Source of the DNA: Oscillospiraceae bacterium MB08-C2-2
GTDB lineage: Bacteria; Bacillota; Clostridia; Oscillospirales; Ruminococcaceae
DNA: 64,000 nt
Direction of reading: 5' to 3'
NCBI GenBank assembly: GCA_035621215.1
Contig: CP141729.1
Span: 1,882,944 to 1,946,943, forward strand
The notes below the pieces were generated by a model. It was not told the origin of the DNA. It did no database searches and saw only the letters and a list, made by a program, of their open reading frames with translations. Shown in pieces: positions 8,010 through 15,924 of this stretch. The stretch's first letter is position 1. Every line of letters starts with the position of its first letter. Made by a program: the position numbers and the translations under genes.

Positions 8010-9686
8010 CTATCCGACTTTTTTATCCTTGTCATCCTCTTCATCCAGACCCAATTCCTTGGCTGCATAATCCCGCAGCTTGTATTTCTGGATTTTGCCG
8101 CTGGCGGTCATAGGCAGTTCTTGGATAAACAGCACATGGCTGGGAACCTTGTGGCGGGCCATATTTTCCCGGACGAACTCCTGAATTTCAGCCTGTGTGC
8201 ATTCGGTGACAAAATGCCGCAGCACGATGCAGGCCACAACCTCTTCGCCGTAAACCTTGCTGGGAATGCCGATTACCTGCACATCCTGCACCTTTTTGTG
8301 GATATAGAGCAGCTCTTCCAGCTCCTTGGGATAAATATTCTCGCCGCCCCGGATAATCATATCCTTAATGCGGCCGGTGATTTTATAGTAGCCGTTTTCA
8401 TCCACTGTAGCCAGATCGCCGGTGTGGAGCCAGCCCTCGGAATCAATGGCCTGTGCGGTGGCTTCGGGCATTTTGTAGTAGCCCTTCATGATGTTGTAGC
8501 CTCTGGCGCAGAATTCACCGGGGGTATCCACCCCCACCTCTTCGCCGGTTTCGGGGTCAACAATTTTGCATTCCACACCGGGCAGGTTACGGCCTACGGT
8601 GTGCACCCGCAGCTCAACGGGATCATCCACAGTGGTCTGGGTGCAGCCGGGGGAAGATTCGGTCTGGCCGAACACAATGGTAATGTCCTTCATGCCCATT
8701 TTCTCAATGACCATCTGCATGGCCTTGGCCGGGCAGGGAGAACCGGCCATAATGCCGGTGCGCAGCTTAGGGAAGCGGTATTTGCTGAAATCAGGATGCT
8801 CAAACACAGCGATAAACATGGTGGGAACGCCGTGAACAGCGGTGCATTCCTCATTCTGACAGGCCTGCATCAGCTTGACAGGGTTATAGTATTCCAGCGG
8901 CACCATAGAGGTGGAGTGGGTCACCGAGGCCATAACCGCCAGCACAAGGCCAAAGCAGTGGAACAGCGGCACCGGGATGCACAGCTTATCCTCCTCGGTG
9001 AACTTCATGCAGTCACCGATGGATTTGCCATTGTTGATGATGTTGTAGTGTGTGAGCATAACCCCCTTGGGGAATCCGGTGGTGCCGGAGGTATACTGCA
9101 TGTTAATGACATCGTGGCAGTCCAGATCGGCCTTGACCGCCTCCAGCTCCGCATCCGAAACACCGCTGCCCATTTCCATCAGGCCATCCCACGGGGTCAT
9201 GCCAGAGGGGCAGGCATCGTCACCGACATAAACGGCATTTTTAAAGAAAGGATATTCCTCACTGGAAAAGCTGCCGGGCTGGGAATTCTTCAGCTCCGGG
9301 CACATCTTATAGATGGTTGCGGGATAATCCACATCCTTGAAGCCCCGGGTCATAACCAACACCTTGGCATCCGACTGCTTCATGAGGTACTGCATCTCAA
9401 ACACCTTATAGTTGGTGTTAACGGTAACCAGAACGGCACCAATTTTAGCCGTTGCAAAAAGAGTGACCATCCACTGGGGAACATTGGTGGCCCAAATGGC
9501 AACATGATCACCTTTTTTCACGCCCATGGACATAAAGCCCTTAGCGGCCCGGTCGCATTCCTCGTTGAATTCCTTCCAAGTGCGGCGGTAAGGGCGGTCA
9601 ATGTATTTAATGGCTTCCCGATCGGGGTATTTCTTCGCTACATCCTCCAGCATCTGGCCTACTGTGCATTCCCAAAACTGTTCCAT
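8010..9686 (-). CDS. AMP-forming acyl-CoA synthetase under T-box control
   Basis: This 558-residue ANL-superfamily enzyme activates a carboxylic acid with ATP and CoA to an acyl-CoA. It shows the AMP-binding P-loop YTSGTTGFPKGVMLTHYN (about residues 197-214), the GQTESSPG adenine motif, the hinge region GWLHTGDLATVDENGYYKITGRIKD, and the C-terminal catalytic Lys in MTASGKIQKYKLRD. The length is normal for medium- or short-chain acyl-CoA synthetases. GGAGG lies 9 bases before ATG. The gene sits alone behind a T-box leader whose specifier reads CUC (Leu), so it should be induced when tRNA-Leu is uncharged. That context favours a branched substrate such as isovalerate; this is an inference, since the substrate cannot be read from sequence. 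Confidence 0.88.
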   Translation of the reverse strand: MEQFWECTVGQMLEDVAKKYPDREAIKYIDRPYRRTWKEFNEECDRAAKGFMSMGVKKGDHVAIWATNVPQWMVTLFATAKIGAVLVTVNTNYKVFEMQYLMKQSDAKVLVMTRGFKDVDYPATIYKMCPELKNSQPGSFSSEEYPFFKNAVYVGDDACPSGMTPWDGLMEMGSGVSDAELEAVKADLDCHDVINMQYTSGTTGFPKGVMLTHYNIINNGKSIGDCMKFTEEDKLCIPVPLFHCFGLVLAVMASVTHSTSMVPLEYYNPVKLMQACQNEECTAVHGVPTMFIAVFEHPDFSKYRFPKLRTGIMAGSPCPAKAMQMVIEKMGMKDITIVFGQTESSPGCTQTTVDDPVELRVHTVGRNLPGVECKIVDPETGEEVGVDTPGEFCARGYNIMKGYYKMPEATAQAIDSEGWLHTGDLATVDENGYYKITGRIKDMIIRGGENIYPKELEELLYIHKKVQDVQVIGIPSKVYGEEVVACIVLRHFVTECTQAEIQEFVRENMARHKVPSHVLFIQELPMTASGKIQKYKLRDYAAKELGLDEEDDKDKKVG

Positions 9687-9825
9687 GGCTATAAATCCTC
9701 CAATAAAAATAAATTTGTTGGATACTCATATGGCAGCAGAGCCAATGCACGTTTTCTTGCAGTGGGGTGAAGTGCAGTATATGAGTATATGGAATTTAAT
9801 ATTTTGGCCGAAAGGATAAAGCAAA

Positions 9826-10126
9826 AAGACAATAAAAAAGCTCTCGTCTTTCTGTTTTATCAGAAGACGAAAGCATAAAACCTCCGCGGTACCACTTCTT
9901 TTGATGCCTCTAAAAATGCATCCACTCTGCCATGTCTTGTGCACCCGCACGCCAACATGCTCCTTTTATATCGGTAAGGACTCCGTTCAAACCTACTGTA
10001 AATTCAGTTGACTGCTCCGAGGTGAGTTCACCTGCTGCCCATCTGCCGCTTTTCAGCAACCGCGGCTCTCTGAAAGACCTGCACCAAGCTACTATTCCTC
10101 ATCTACGCATTAAAATATTAAATTAT
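9826..10126 (-). promoter_or_regulatory. T-box riboswitch leader, leucine (CUC) specifier
   Basis: On the minus strand the leader has the canonical T-box parts. Stem I closes with GAGG/CCTC around an internal loop holding AGTA on one side and GAA-CTC-A on the other, so the specifier codon at 10024-10026 is CUC. The distal stem I motif AGAGAGCCGCGGTTGCTGAAAA follows family pattern. The antiterminator T-box AGTGGTACCGCGG lies at 9881-9900; its UGGU bulge pairs with ACCA, matching tRNA-Leu, which has discriminator A. An intrinsic terminator with GCTTTCGTCTTCTG, its complement and a U-run is at 9830-9874. Established T-box biology: uncharged tRNA stabilises the antiterminator. Confidence 0.9.
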
Positions 10127-10131
10127 GTTAT

Positions 10132-10160
10132 AGTATAGCGTTCCTATCCAGTTTTGTCAA
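10132..10160 (-). promoter_or_regulatory. Promoter of the T-box transcript
   Basis: TTGACA (10155-10160), a 17-base spacer and TATACT (10132-10137) on the minus strand form a near-consensus sigma-A promoter just upstream of stem I. Confidence 0.88.
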
Positions 10161-10180
10161 CCTGTTTTTGCACAAAATTG

Positions 10181-10209
10181 TTTACCCAACCGCTGTTTTT
10201 TAGTATAAT
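10181..10209 (+). promoter_or_regulatory. Divergent promoter of the membrane-anchored protein gene
   Basis: TTTACC (10181-10186), 17 bases and TATAAT (10204-10209) on the plus strand. The perfect -10 sits on top of an in-frame ATG at 10208, so translation must begin downstream at the GTG at 10238. Confidence 0.7.
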
Positions 10210-10237
10210 GAACAAAAAGCAAGAGGAGGGGCCTGTT

Positions 10238-10966
10238 GTGAACAGAAAAGCTGTCTGTATCGTTGCGATAAGCGTTTGTTTGATTGCTGCCGTGTTACTG
10301 CTCACACAGCTTGCTTTTCCCGATAAAAAGCACCCCACTAAACCAGAATACATTTGCAGCATCGATTCTCAAACTGTGGAATCCATCTATAGCCTGTCAC
10401 ATTTTATGCATCAGGAATTTGGCACCCAACAGACAGAGAGAACTCAAATTTCAAATTCCTTAGCCACCCAATATGTTCTTGAGCTGATGTTTGACGAATA
10501 TAAAATAACGGTGCCGGAGAATATCCCAACACAAACGCAATTTCCATATGCTTCGGTACGCGAAGAATATGAGAAAGCCCTTTCCCGTGGAGATCAAAAT
10601 GAAATTGAACATCTGCACCAAATACTCAGCATGATGGAAAGATGTGCCGAGGCCATGGGAGTCACAGTGGAAGAATATGAGCAATACACCGACTCCCAAA
10701 TGCTATTTATAACCAAACGCCGAATTCTGTTTGAAAATGAATTTGCAAATGACATATCGGCCTTGGAGACAGCTATTTCCCGGTATGCGGATGAAAAAGG
10801 CATTGCCTTTACGCTGGATGGCCAGCCCTTGGATTTTCAGGTGCTGATTGATATAAAGCAAAATGCTGCAAGGCCCCCCTCTACCCTAAGAGGTCCAATA
10901 CAGAGTTTTACGACTCTGCCACCTGTTACCTACGATCTGAATGAGTTTGCTTCCGACCAAGGATAA
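10238..10966 (+). CDS. Membrane-anchored extracytoplasmic protein of unknown function
   Basis: The 242-residue product is not recognised. It begins VNRKAVCIVAISVCLIAAVL, one hydrophobic helix (about residues 4-24) that should act as a signal anchor, leaving a soluble, Glu/Gln-rich helical domain outside. The pattern of the middle part (MERCAEAMGVTVEEYEQY) is reminiscent of the N-terminal helical region of SurA-like or trigger-factor-like chaperones, but no PPIase domain follows, so this is only a hint. The GTG start at 10238 has AGGAGG 8 bases upstream and lies downstream of the -10 box; an upstream ATG at 10208 overlaps the -10 box. It is divergent from the T-box transcript. Confidence 0.7.
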   Translation: MNRKAVCIVAISVCLIAAVLLLTQLAFPDKKHPTKPEYICSIDSQTVESIYSLSHFMHQEFGTQQTERTQISNSLATQYVLELMFDEYKITVPENIPTQTQFPYASVREEYEKALSRGDQNEIEHLHQILSMMERCAEAMGVTVEEYEQYTDSQMLFITKRRILFENEFANDISALETAISRYADEKGIAFTLDGQPLDFQVLIDIKQNAARPPSTLRGPIQSFTTLPPVTYDLNEFASDQG

Positions 10967-10972
10967 ATTAAA

Positions 10973-10998
10973 AAGCCGCCGTATTGATACGGCGGTTC
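10973..10998 (+). terminator. Hairpin after membrane-anchored protein gene
   Basis: The stem AAGCCGCCGTAT / ATACGGCGGTT, loop TG, lies directly after the stop codon. The same GCCGCCGTATTGATACGGCG hairpin occurs at 13028-13050 behind the DEAD-box helicase gene, so it is a recurring hairpin. The downstream U-run is weak here. Confidence 0.6.
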
Positions 10999-11017
10999 AG
11001 AGTGTTAAAAAAAGTTA

Positions 11018-11096
11018 AACCAAGCTGTATGCTGCTGTATATCTATTCAATAACAAGGGCGATGGAGTTTCCCGCGCCCTTGTTATTGAAGTAATT
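11018..11096. repeat. Direct repeat with variable hairpin, left copy
   Basis: Conserved left part AAACCA..GTATGCT.CTG.ATATCTAT.CAA, then a hairpin AATAACAAGGGCG / CGCCCTTGTTATT, then TTGCT. A second copy with the same left part but a different stem lies at 11757-11835 in the same orientation; the two bracket the unknown gene 11144-11614. Confidence 0.6.
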
Positions 11097-11143
11097 GCTC
11101 GTTAGCTTTGTTCGCCGAAGGCTAATGTAGTATACGCTGTTTA

Positions 11144-11614
11144 TTATCTAGGCTGACTACTAAACACTAATTCTGCTATTTCTTTAGCAGATGGAGAATT
11201 TTTCAAATCATATCCCAAAACATCAGGATTAAAAATTAAGTCCCATGTATTTCCATTGGGGAAATTTTTTTCCAACAAATTAATGTAATAATGAATATCT
11301 TTATTACAAGGGTCTTCCATGATAAAATTTATTATATGAAACAGCTCTTCCTTAGTGATATCTTTAATAAGTTTAGGGGAAATAGTTAAAATGTCATCAA
11401 TAAACTCATCAAGCGAACATACTCCTGAATAGCTTCTTATTTCCGACAAAGTAATACTTTTAGATGGAGGTAAAAGTTCATTTATCTGTAATAAAAATTC
11501 AGCATAATCCTGATTAAACTCATAAGCGTCTTCAACAGTCATAATTAATTGTTCAAGTTGCTTCTTATTTACTTTTTTCCTTATTGGTGGTTGTAGTTCG
11601 TTCCTTAATTCCAT
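11144..11614 (-). CDS. Hypothetical protein, AT-rich, bracketed by repeats
   Basis: The 156-residue protein is not recognised. It is acidic, Leu/Ile/Glu-rich and predicted helical, with no signal peptide, membrane segment or catalytic motif. Sequences such as SKSITLSEIRSYSGVCSLDEFIDD and ITKEELFHIINFIMEDP look like a small all-helical cytoplasmic protein of the kind seen among immunity proteins, but this is only an impression. GGAGG lies 10 bases before ATG. The codon use is clearly more AT-rich than the neighbours, and short direct repeats with hairpins lie on both sides, which suggests a recently acquired single-gene unit. Confidence 0.65.
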   Translation of the reverse strand: MELRNELQPPIRKKVNKKQLEQLIMTVEDAYEFNQDYAEFLLQINELLPPSKSITLSEIRSYSGVCSLDEFIDDILTISPKLIKDITKEELFHIINFIMEDPCNKDIHYYINLLEKNFPNGNTWDLIFNPDVLGYDLKNSPSAKEIAELVFSSQPR

Positions 11615-11756
11615 AGAAATCTTTCCTCCATTTTAGGTTATATAAGTTATCATCGTGACCTTATTCCAACAATCTTTATTAAGACTTATTTTAGCACATT
11701 CAATTTCAATAGAAAAGTCAGTGAATATCTATGCACTAGTATTCACTGTCAAAAAA

Positions 11757-11835
11757 TCCAAACCAGTCGTATGCTACTGCATATCTATACAAAAGGGACG
11801 GTGTGGATTGGTTCCGCACCGTCCCTTGACCGGTT
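11757..11835. repeat. Direct repeat with variable hairpin, right copy
   Basis: It shares AAACCAG.CGTATGCTACTGCATATCTAT.CAA with the copy at 11018-11096. The hairpin here is AAGGGACGGTG / CACCGTCCCTT, unlike the left copy's stem, and TTGCTATTC follows. The conserved arm plus divergent stem points to a family of small elements rather than a simple terminator. Confidence 0.6.
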
Positions 11836-11967
11836 GCTATTCATTAACATTGTTTAACAATGTTTCATTTGTCGGATGTATGCTGTAAAGGGCGGATACC
11901 GTGGCAAACGGCTCATTTGCAGGGGTTCCGGGGCCTTGCGGGAAGTGGGTGATACATATGTGATTGA

Positions 11968-12099
11968 ATGGGCAGGCATTATGCCGCCCATTTTTTGCAA
12001 ATATATAGGCATAGCAGCGGCGTCACCCCGGAAAGTCTCAAAGAACAGGAACTTTGGCAACGGCATGCCCTGCAGTTTGCTTATAAGATATGGCGCTAA
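11968..12099 (+). pseudogene. Possible gene remnant (43 codons)
   Basis: A short open frame runs from ATG at 11968 to TAA at 12099 and encodes MGRHYAAHFLQIYRHS followed by a Glu/Gln-rich C-terminus ending FAYKIWR. The composition looks protein-like, but there is no RBS, an in-frame stop lies just upstream, and the end overlaps the converging phosphorylase stop. The preceding ~90 bases are open in another frame (RGSGALREVGDTYVIEWAG), so this may be a frameshifted tail of an old mobile-element gene. The family is not recognised. Confidence 0.3.
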
Positions 12100-12863
12100 A
12101 TTGACATACACGCATCAAGCGCAATTCTTAAAACAAATTCTCTGATATCGGTTTGATTGTCCCAACCTCTACTATCCCATTCGGCATGGGCTAAACTATC
12201 GCCTGCATAAAAGATTTGCCCGAAATCTACATCGTTATACTGTGAAACCGCTATATACGCAGAGGCTTCCATATCTACTGTTACACAGTTTTCGCTTATA
12301 CGCTGACGGATTTTTGCGGGAGTTTCCCTGTAAAACGCGTCTGTTGTCCATGTTTTTGCCTTTATGTAGGAAACGTTGCGCTCAGCTAAAGTATTCTCAA
12401 TTACTTGGACAACGCGTTCGTTGGCGGCAATCTGTCTTGCGGGCTTGACATAATGATACGATGTGCCTTCGTCTCTAACTGCTACCGTCGGTATTATTAA
12501 CTGCCCGATAGCAATATCTTTCTGCAAAACCCCACAACCGCCGCAAGCAATGTATTTGCGGCACCCTAAAGCTGTCAATACTTCGATTTGAACCGCTGCT
12601 CCTGGCGCACCGACATATGCTTGAAGCAATACTATCTTTTCACCCTTATACTCTAATTCGTATATCGGTAATTTGATAGATTCCGCTTCAAAGTATGTGA
12701 CTATCCTATGAGAATACTCTTCAAGAATTTTTTCAATCGCTTCACCAAAATTACAAAGGACACACCTTTCGGCAATATCCGTAGGTTGAAAAATGTGAAA
12801 GGGTCTAATTAAGGCATTCTTATCCCCATCAAATTCTAAAATGGGAAACTCCTTTTTCTGCAT
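12096..12863 (-). CDS. Nucleoside phosphorylase (PNP/UDP family)
   Basis: This 255-residue protein has the purine/uridine phosphorylase fold, cleaving nucleosides with phosphate to a free base and ribose-1-phosphate. Motifs include VLLQAYVGAPGAAVQIEVLTALGCRKYIACGGCGVL (phosphate and ribose loop), RDEGTSYHYVKPAR, and the C-terminal CVTVDMEASAYIAVSQ with the Met-Glu pair that binds the ribose. The final DSLAHAEWDSRGWDN motif carries the conserved Asp. AAGGAGC sits about 9 bases before ATG. Uridine-phosphorylase-like specificity is the best guess, but base specificity is not clear. Confidence 0.85.
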   Translation of the reverse strand: MQKKEFPILEFDGDKNALIRPFHIFQPTDIAERCVLCNFGEAIEKILEEYSHRIVTYFEAESIKLPIYELEYKGEKIVLLQAYVGAPGAAVQIEVLTALGCRKYIACGGCGVLQKDIAIGQLIIPTVAVRDEGTSYHYVKPARQIAANERVVQVIENTLAERNVSYIKAKTWTTDAFYRETPAKIRQRISENCVTVDMEASAYIAVSQYNDVDFGQIFYAGDSLAHAEWDSRGWDNQTDIREFVLRIALDACMSI

Positions 12864-13025
12864 GCCGACACCGCTCCTTCTTATATCCTCTTACAGCAAA
12901 AATATCAATATGGTCCATTTGTCTTGTGTTTCCATCCCTTATCAAACATATTGTAGCATGGAATGTGGTTTCGGAGAAGGCGTTGTATACTTATACTTTG
13001 ACATGCATAGCATTATTTACAGCCA

Positions 13026-13053
13026 GAAGCCGCCGTATTGATACGGCGGCTTC
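13026..13053 (-). terminator. Terminator of the DEAD-box helicase gene
   Basis: The stem GAAGCCGCCGTAT / ATACGGCGGCTTC lies immediately downstream of the helicase stop on the minus strand. Its core is identical to the hairpin at 10973-10998. Confidence 0.7.
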
Positions 13054-13055
13054 TT

Positions 13056-14393
13056 TTACTCTTCTCTTTCCTTACGGGGAGCGCTTTTGCGGCGGGGCGG
13101 GCGGTTAAAGCGGCTGCTGCTCTTGCCTGTTCCGGCTCCGGGAGCACCTTTCCCTCTTCTTGAACGCTCTGGGCGTGGCATAGCAGGTGCCTGCTCTGCC
13201 CGCTCCCGGCGGGGCGGACGGGAGGCCTGCGCTTCCTTGGGCGGAGGGGCCATCACTGTCATGGGGAAGGGATGAGCTCCAACCACCGGGATATCCTTGC
13301 GGATCAGCTTCTGAATATCCTTGAGGTAGGGCTTTTCGGTAACATCGCAGAAAGAAATAGCAATGCCGCTCAATCCTGCACGGCCTGTCCGGCCGATGCG
13401 GTGGACATAGGTCTCGGGGATGTTGGGCAGATCGTAGTTGATCACATGGGAGAGCTGGTCAATATCAATGCCCCGGGCGGCAATGTCGGTAGCCACAAGC
13501 ACCCGCAGCTTGCCGTTTTTAAAGTTGGTCAGCGCCAGCTGCCGGGCACCCTGGGATTTATCCCCATGAATGGCAGCAGATGTAATGTTGGCCCGGCTCA
13601 AATCCCGTGCCACACGATCGGCTCCGTGCTTGGTGCGGGTAAACACCAGAGCGGTGCGGATGGATTTGTCTGCAAGCAGGCTCTGCAAAAGAGCGCGCTT
13701 GTTGATTTTATCCACAAAATACACCCGCTGGGAAATGGTATCCACCGTGGTGGCGGCAGGGGTAATTTCCACCTTGACCGGGTTCTGGAGCAAGGTATCC
13801 ACCAAATGCTGAATTTCGGGAGGCATGGTTGCGGAAAACAAAAGGGTCTGCCGCTTGGGGGGGAGATAGGAAATAATCTTTTTCACATCGTGGATAAAGC
13901 CCATATCCAGCATACGGTCGGCTTCATCCAGCACAAATATTTCCACCTTGGCAAGATTCACCAGCTTTTGATTCATCAAATCCATCAATCGGCCGGGGGT
14001 TGCCACCAGCACATCCACGCCCCGGCGCAGGTTTTCCTCCTGCGGCTTTTGGGAAACACCGCCGAATACCACGCAGCTGCGCAGGCCGGTCTGGCGGCCG
14101 TAAGCCGAAAAGCTTTCCTGAATTTGCAGTGCCAGCTCACGGGTCGGGGTCAGCACAAGGGCACGGATGGGGCGTCTGCCCTCCGGTCTTTTGCCCTTCT
14201 CATACAGCAGCTGAAGAATGGGCACGGCAAAAGCTGCGGTTTTTCCGGTACCGGTCTGGGCACAGCCCAGCAAATCGCGGCGCTCCAGCACGGGGGGAAT
14301 CGCCTGCTCCTGTATAGGTGTGGGGTTTTTATAGCCCTCCTTGGTTAAAGCACGAAGGATAGGCGGTATAATATTCAGTTCACTAAATTCCAT
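13056..14393 (-). CDS. DEAD-box ATP-dependent RNA helicase
   Basis: A cytoplasmic RNA helicase of about 445 residues, likely acting in ribosome assembly, RNA decay or cold adaptation. It shows the Q motif ([33 protein letters not shown]), Walker [22 protein letters not shown] ([14 protein letters not shown]), SAT (LLFSATMP), [23 protein letters not shown] and [10 protein letters not shown]. The C-terminal 60 residues are basic, Arg/Pro/Gly-rich and probably bind RNA. The ATG at 14393 is chosen because AGGAG lies 6 bases upstream; longer in-frame extensions lack an RBS. A long leader region without genes precedes it. Confidence 0.95.
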   Translation of the reverse strand: MEFSELNIIPPILRALTKEGYKNPTPIQEQAIPPVLERRDLLGCAQTGTGKTAAFAVPILQLLYEKGKRPEGRRPIRALVLTPTRELALQIQESFSAYGRQTGLRSCVVFGGVSQKPQEENLRRGVDVLVATPGRLMDLMNQKLVNLAKVEIFVLDEADRMLDMGFIHDVKKIISYLPPKRQTLLFSATMPPEIQHLVDTLLQNPVKVEITPAATTVDTISQRVYFVDKINKRALLQSLLADKSIRTALVFTRTKHGADRVARDLSRANITSAAIHGDKSQGARQLALTNFKNGKLRVLVATDIAARGIDIDQLSHVINYDLPNIPETYVHRIGRTGRAGLSGIAISFCDVTEKPYLKDIQKLIRKDIPVVGAHPFPMTVMAPPPKEAQASRPPRRERAEQAPAMPRPERSRRGKGAPGAGTGKSSSRFNRPPRRKSAPRKEREE

Positions 14394-14727
14394 AGTTTCT
14401 CCTGTCTTGTGTATAAAAGAGCCGGATATCTGCTTCGGACCCTCTCCAAGCTTCCCGCGGGTCTCGCACATCCAGGCAATTTTTTCTTATTAATTTATTT
14501 TTTCGTTTTTTTCAGCTTCCATACGGCGGCTCAAACGAATAATAGCTCACCGGTTGAATTGTTTTAAATTTCGAACCGAACACCCACCGCTTGCTGCTCT
14601 TCTTCTTGCGGTGCACCAGCCGGTTTCGCCTCTTAAAGTGAGCTTTTCATTGCCACCTGAAAACCATTCCGGCCACTGCAACATAAACTAGAATGGGATT
14701 ATTTCAACTTTTAGGAGGCATGCTGTT
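14394..14727. other. Intergenic region between divergent helicase and acylase genes
   Basis: About 330 bases with no acceptable gene. T-rich runs at 14480-14510 and a run of CTGCTCTTCTTCTT are present. Part of this probably forms the 5' leader of the DEAD-box gene. No promoter close to consensus and no known riboswitch could be assigned by eye. Confidence 0.5.
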
Positions 14728-15720
14728 ATGTGTACTGCAATTACCCTGCAATCGGCAGGGGGAGAAAATGTTTTTGCAAGAACAATGGATTTTTCTTACG
14801 ATATTCAGCCCCATCTTTATGCTGTTCCCAGAAATTTTGTCTGGAACAATGCCCCCAACGGCCGCTACAATCGAGATCGTTACAGCTTTATGGGCATTGG
14901 CCAGCAGTTGGGGAGCCTTCTGGGCTTTTTTGATGGTGTAAATGAAAAAGGCTTTGCAGCGGCATCCCTGTATTTTGCAGGATACGCCCAATATGCCACC
15001 GCCGGTTCCAATTCCTCCGCCATTCCTGTTGCCTCTTATGACTTCCTGCATTACATACTGGGAAGCTGTTCTTCGGTGGAAGAACTGATCAGCCAGCTTG
15101 GCAGCGTTCAAATTGTGGGTATGCCCGACCCGGTAACCCAAACGGTGGCGCCTTTACACTGGATCGCCACCGACCGAACCGGTCGATGTGTGATTCTTGA
15201 GCCTGCGGGAGATCGGCTCTTGGCATACAACAATCCCATTGGCGTTTTGGCCAACAGCCCCGATTTCCCATGGCATATGACCAATCTTCGAAATTATACG
15301 GAAGCCTCGCCCCGGCAAACGGAGGAGGCCTTCTGGGGCAGTGTGCAGCTTACCCCTTTTGGGCAGGGCGGAGGAACCGACACATTGCCGGGAGGATACA
15401 CCTCGCCCCAGCGTTTTGTGCGCACAGCTTATCTGAAAACCCATATCCCCCAACCGGGAAATGGTGAAAAAGCTGTTCTTTCCTGCTTTCAGATCCTAAA
15501 AAGCGTATCCATTCCGAAAGGTGCTGTGGTTACAGCCCGGGGCACCGATGACTATACACGGTATACCGCCAGCCTCAACGCCAGCACCGGGGAATACTAT
15601 TTCAACACCTATGAAAACCCACAAATCCGAAAAGCCCATTTTCATGCAGACAATGCCGCCTCGGGCAGCCTCATCGATCTGGGTAGTCTGGCTCAGCCCG
15701 TTTCTTTTGAGCAGATGTAA
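14728..15720 (+). CDS. Choloylglycine hydrolase family, penicillin V acylase-like
   Basis: This 330-residue Ntn-hydrolase of the linear-amide C-N hydrolase family starts MCTAITLQS, so removal of Met exposes the nucleophile Cys2. Other catalytic positions are present: Arg18 and Asp21 (FARTMDFS), Asn176 (GVLANSPDF) and Arg229 (PQRFVRTAY). The residue aligned with Asn82 of bile salt hydrolases is Tyr82 (AASLYFAG), as in penicillin V acylases. It could deconjugate bile salts, but the Tyr favours another acyl-amide such as penicillin V or an N-acyl amino acid. No signal peptide is visible. AGGAGG lies 9 bases before ATG; it is a single gene. Confidence 0.9.
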   Translation: MCTAITLQSAGGENVFARTMDFSYDIQPHLYAVPRNFVWNNAPNGRYNRDRYSFMGIGQQLGSLLGFFDGVNEKGFAAASLYFAGYAQYATAGSNSSAIPVASYDFLHYILGSCSSVEELISQLGSVQIVGMPDPVTQTVAPLHWIATDRTGRCVILEPAGDRLLAYNNPIGVLANSPDFPWHMTNLRNYTEASPRQTEEAFWGSVQLTPFGQGGGTDTLPGGYTSPQRFVRTAYLKTHIPQPGNGEKAVLSCFQILKSVSIPKGAVVTARGTDDYTRYTASLNASTGEYYFNTYENPQIRKAHFHADNAASGSLIDLGSLAQPVSFEQM

Positions 15721-15924
15721 ACAGGCGCGGTCCCCCTGATTTTTCGCTCAAAAGGCAGGATATATGCACAATATAATATCATAGCATAAAAATTCAGACT
15801 TTTCCACACGCTAAAGTAAACAACCACAGCTTAAATTGCAGTTATGAAATTGTTTTCAATTCACAGGTGCAATGCAGGGCTGCCATTTTCGGGAAAAGAC
15901 CTGCACCGATTTGCCAATCCCTTA

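Noticed and set aside
11018-11096. Integron-type attC site
   Set aside because: The hairpin-plus-repeat layout suggests it, but no GTTRRRY/RYYYAAC core pair or integron integrase is visible.
14394-14727. Cold-shock-type leader or riboswitch before the DEAD-box gene
   Set aside because: The region is long and T-rich, but no known motif or convincing fold could be identified by eye.
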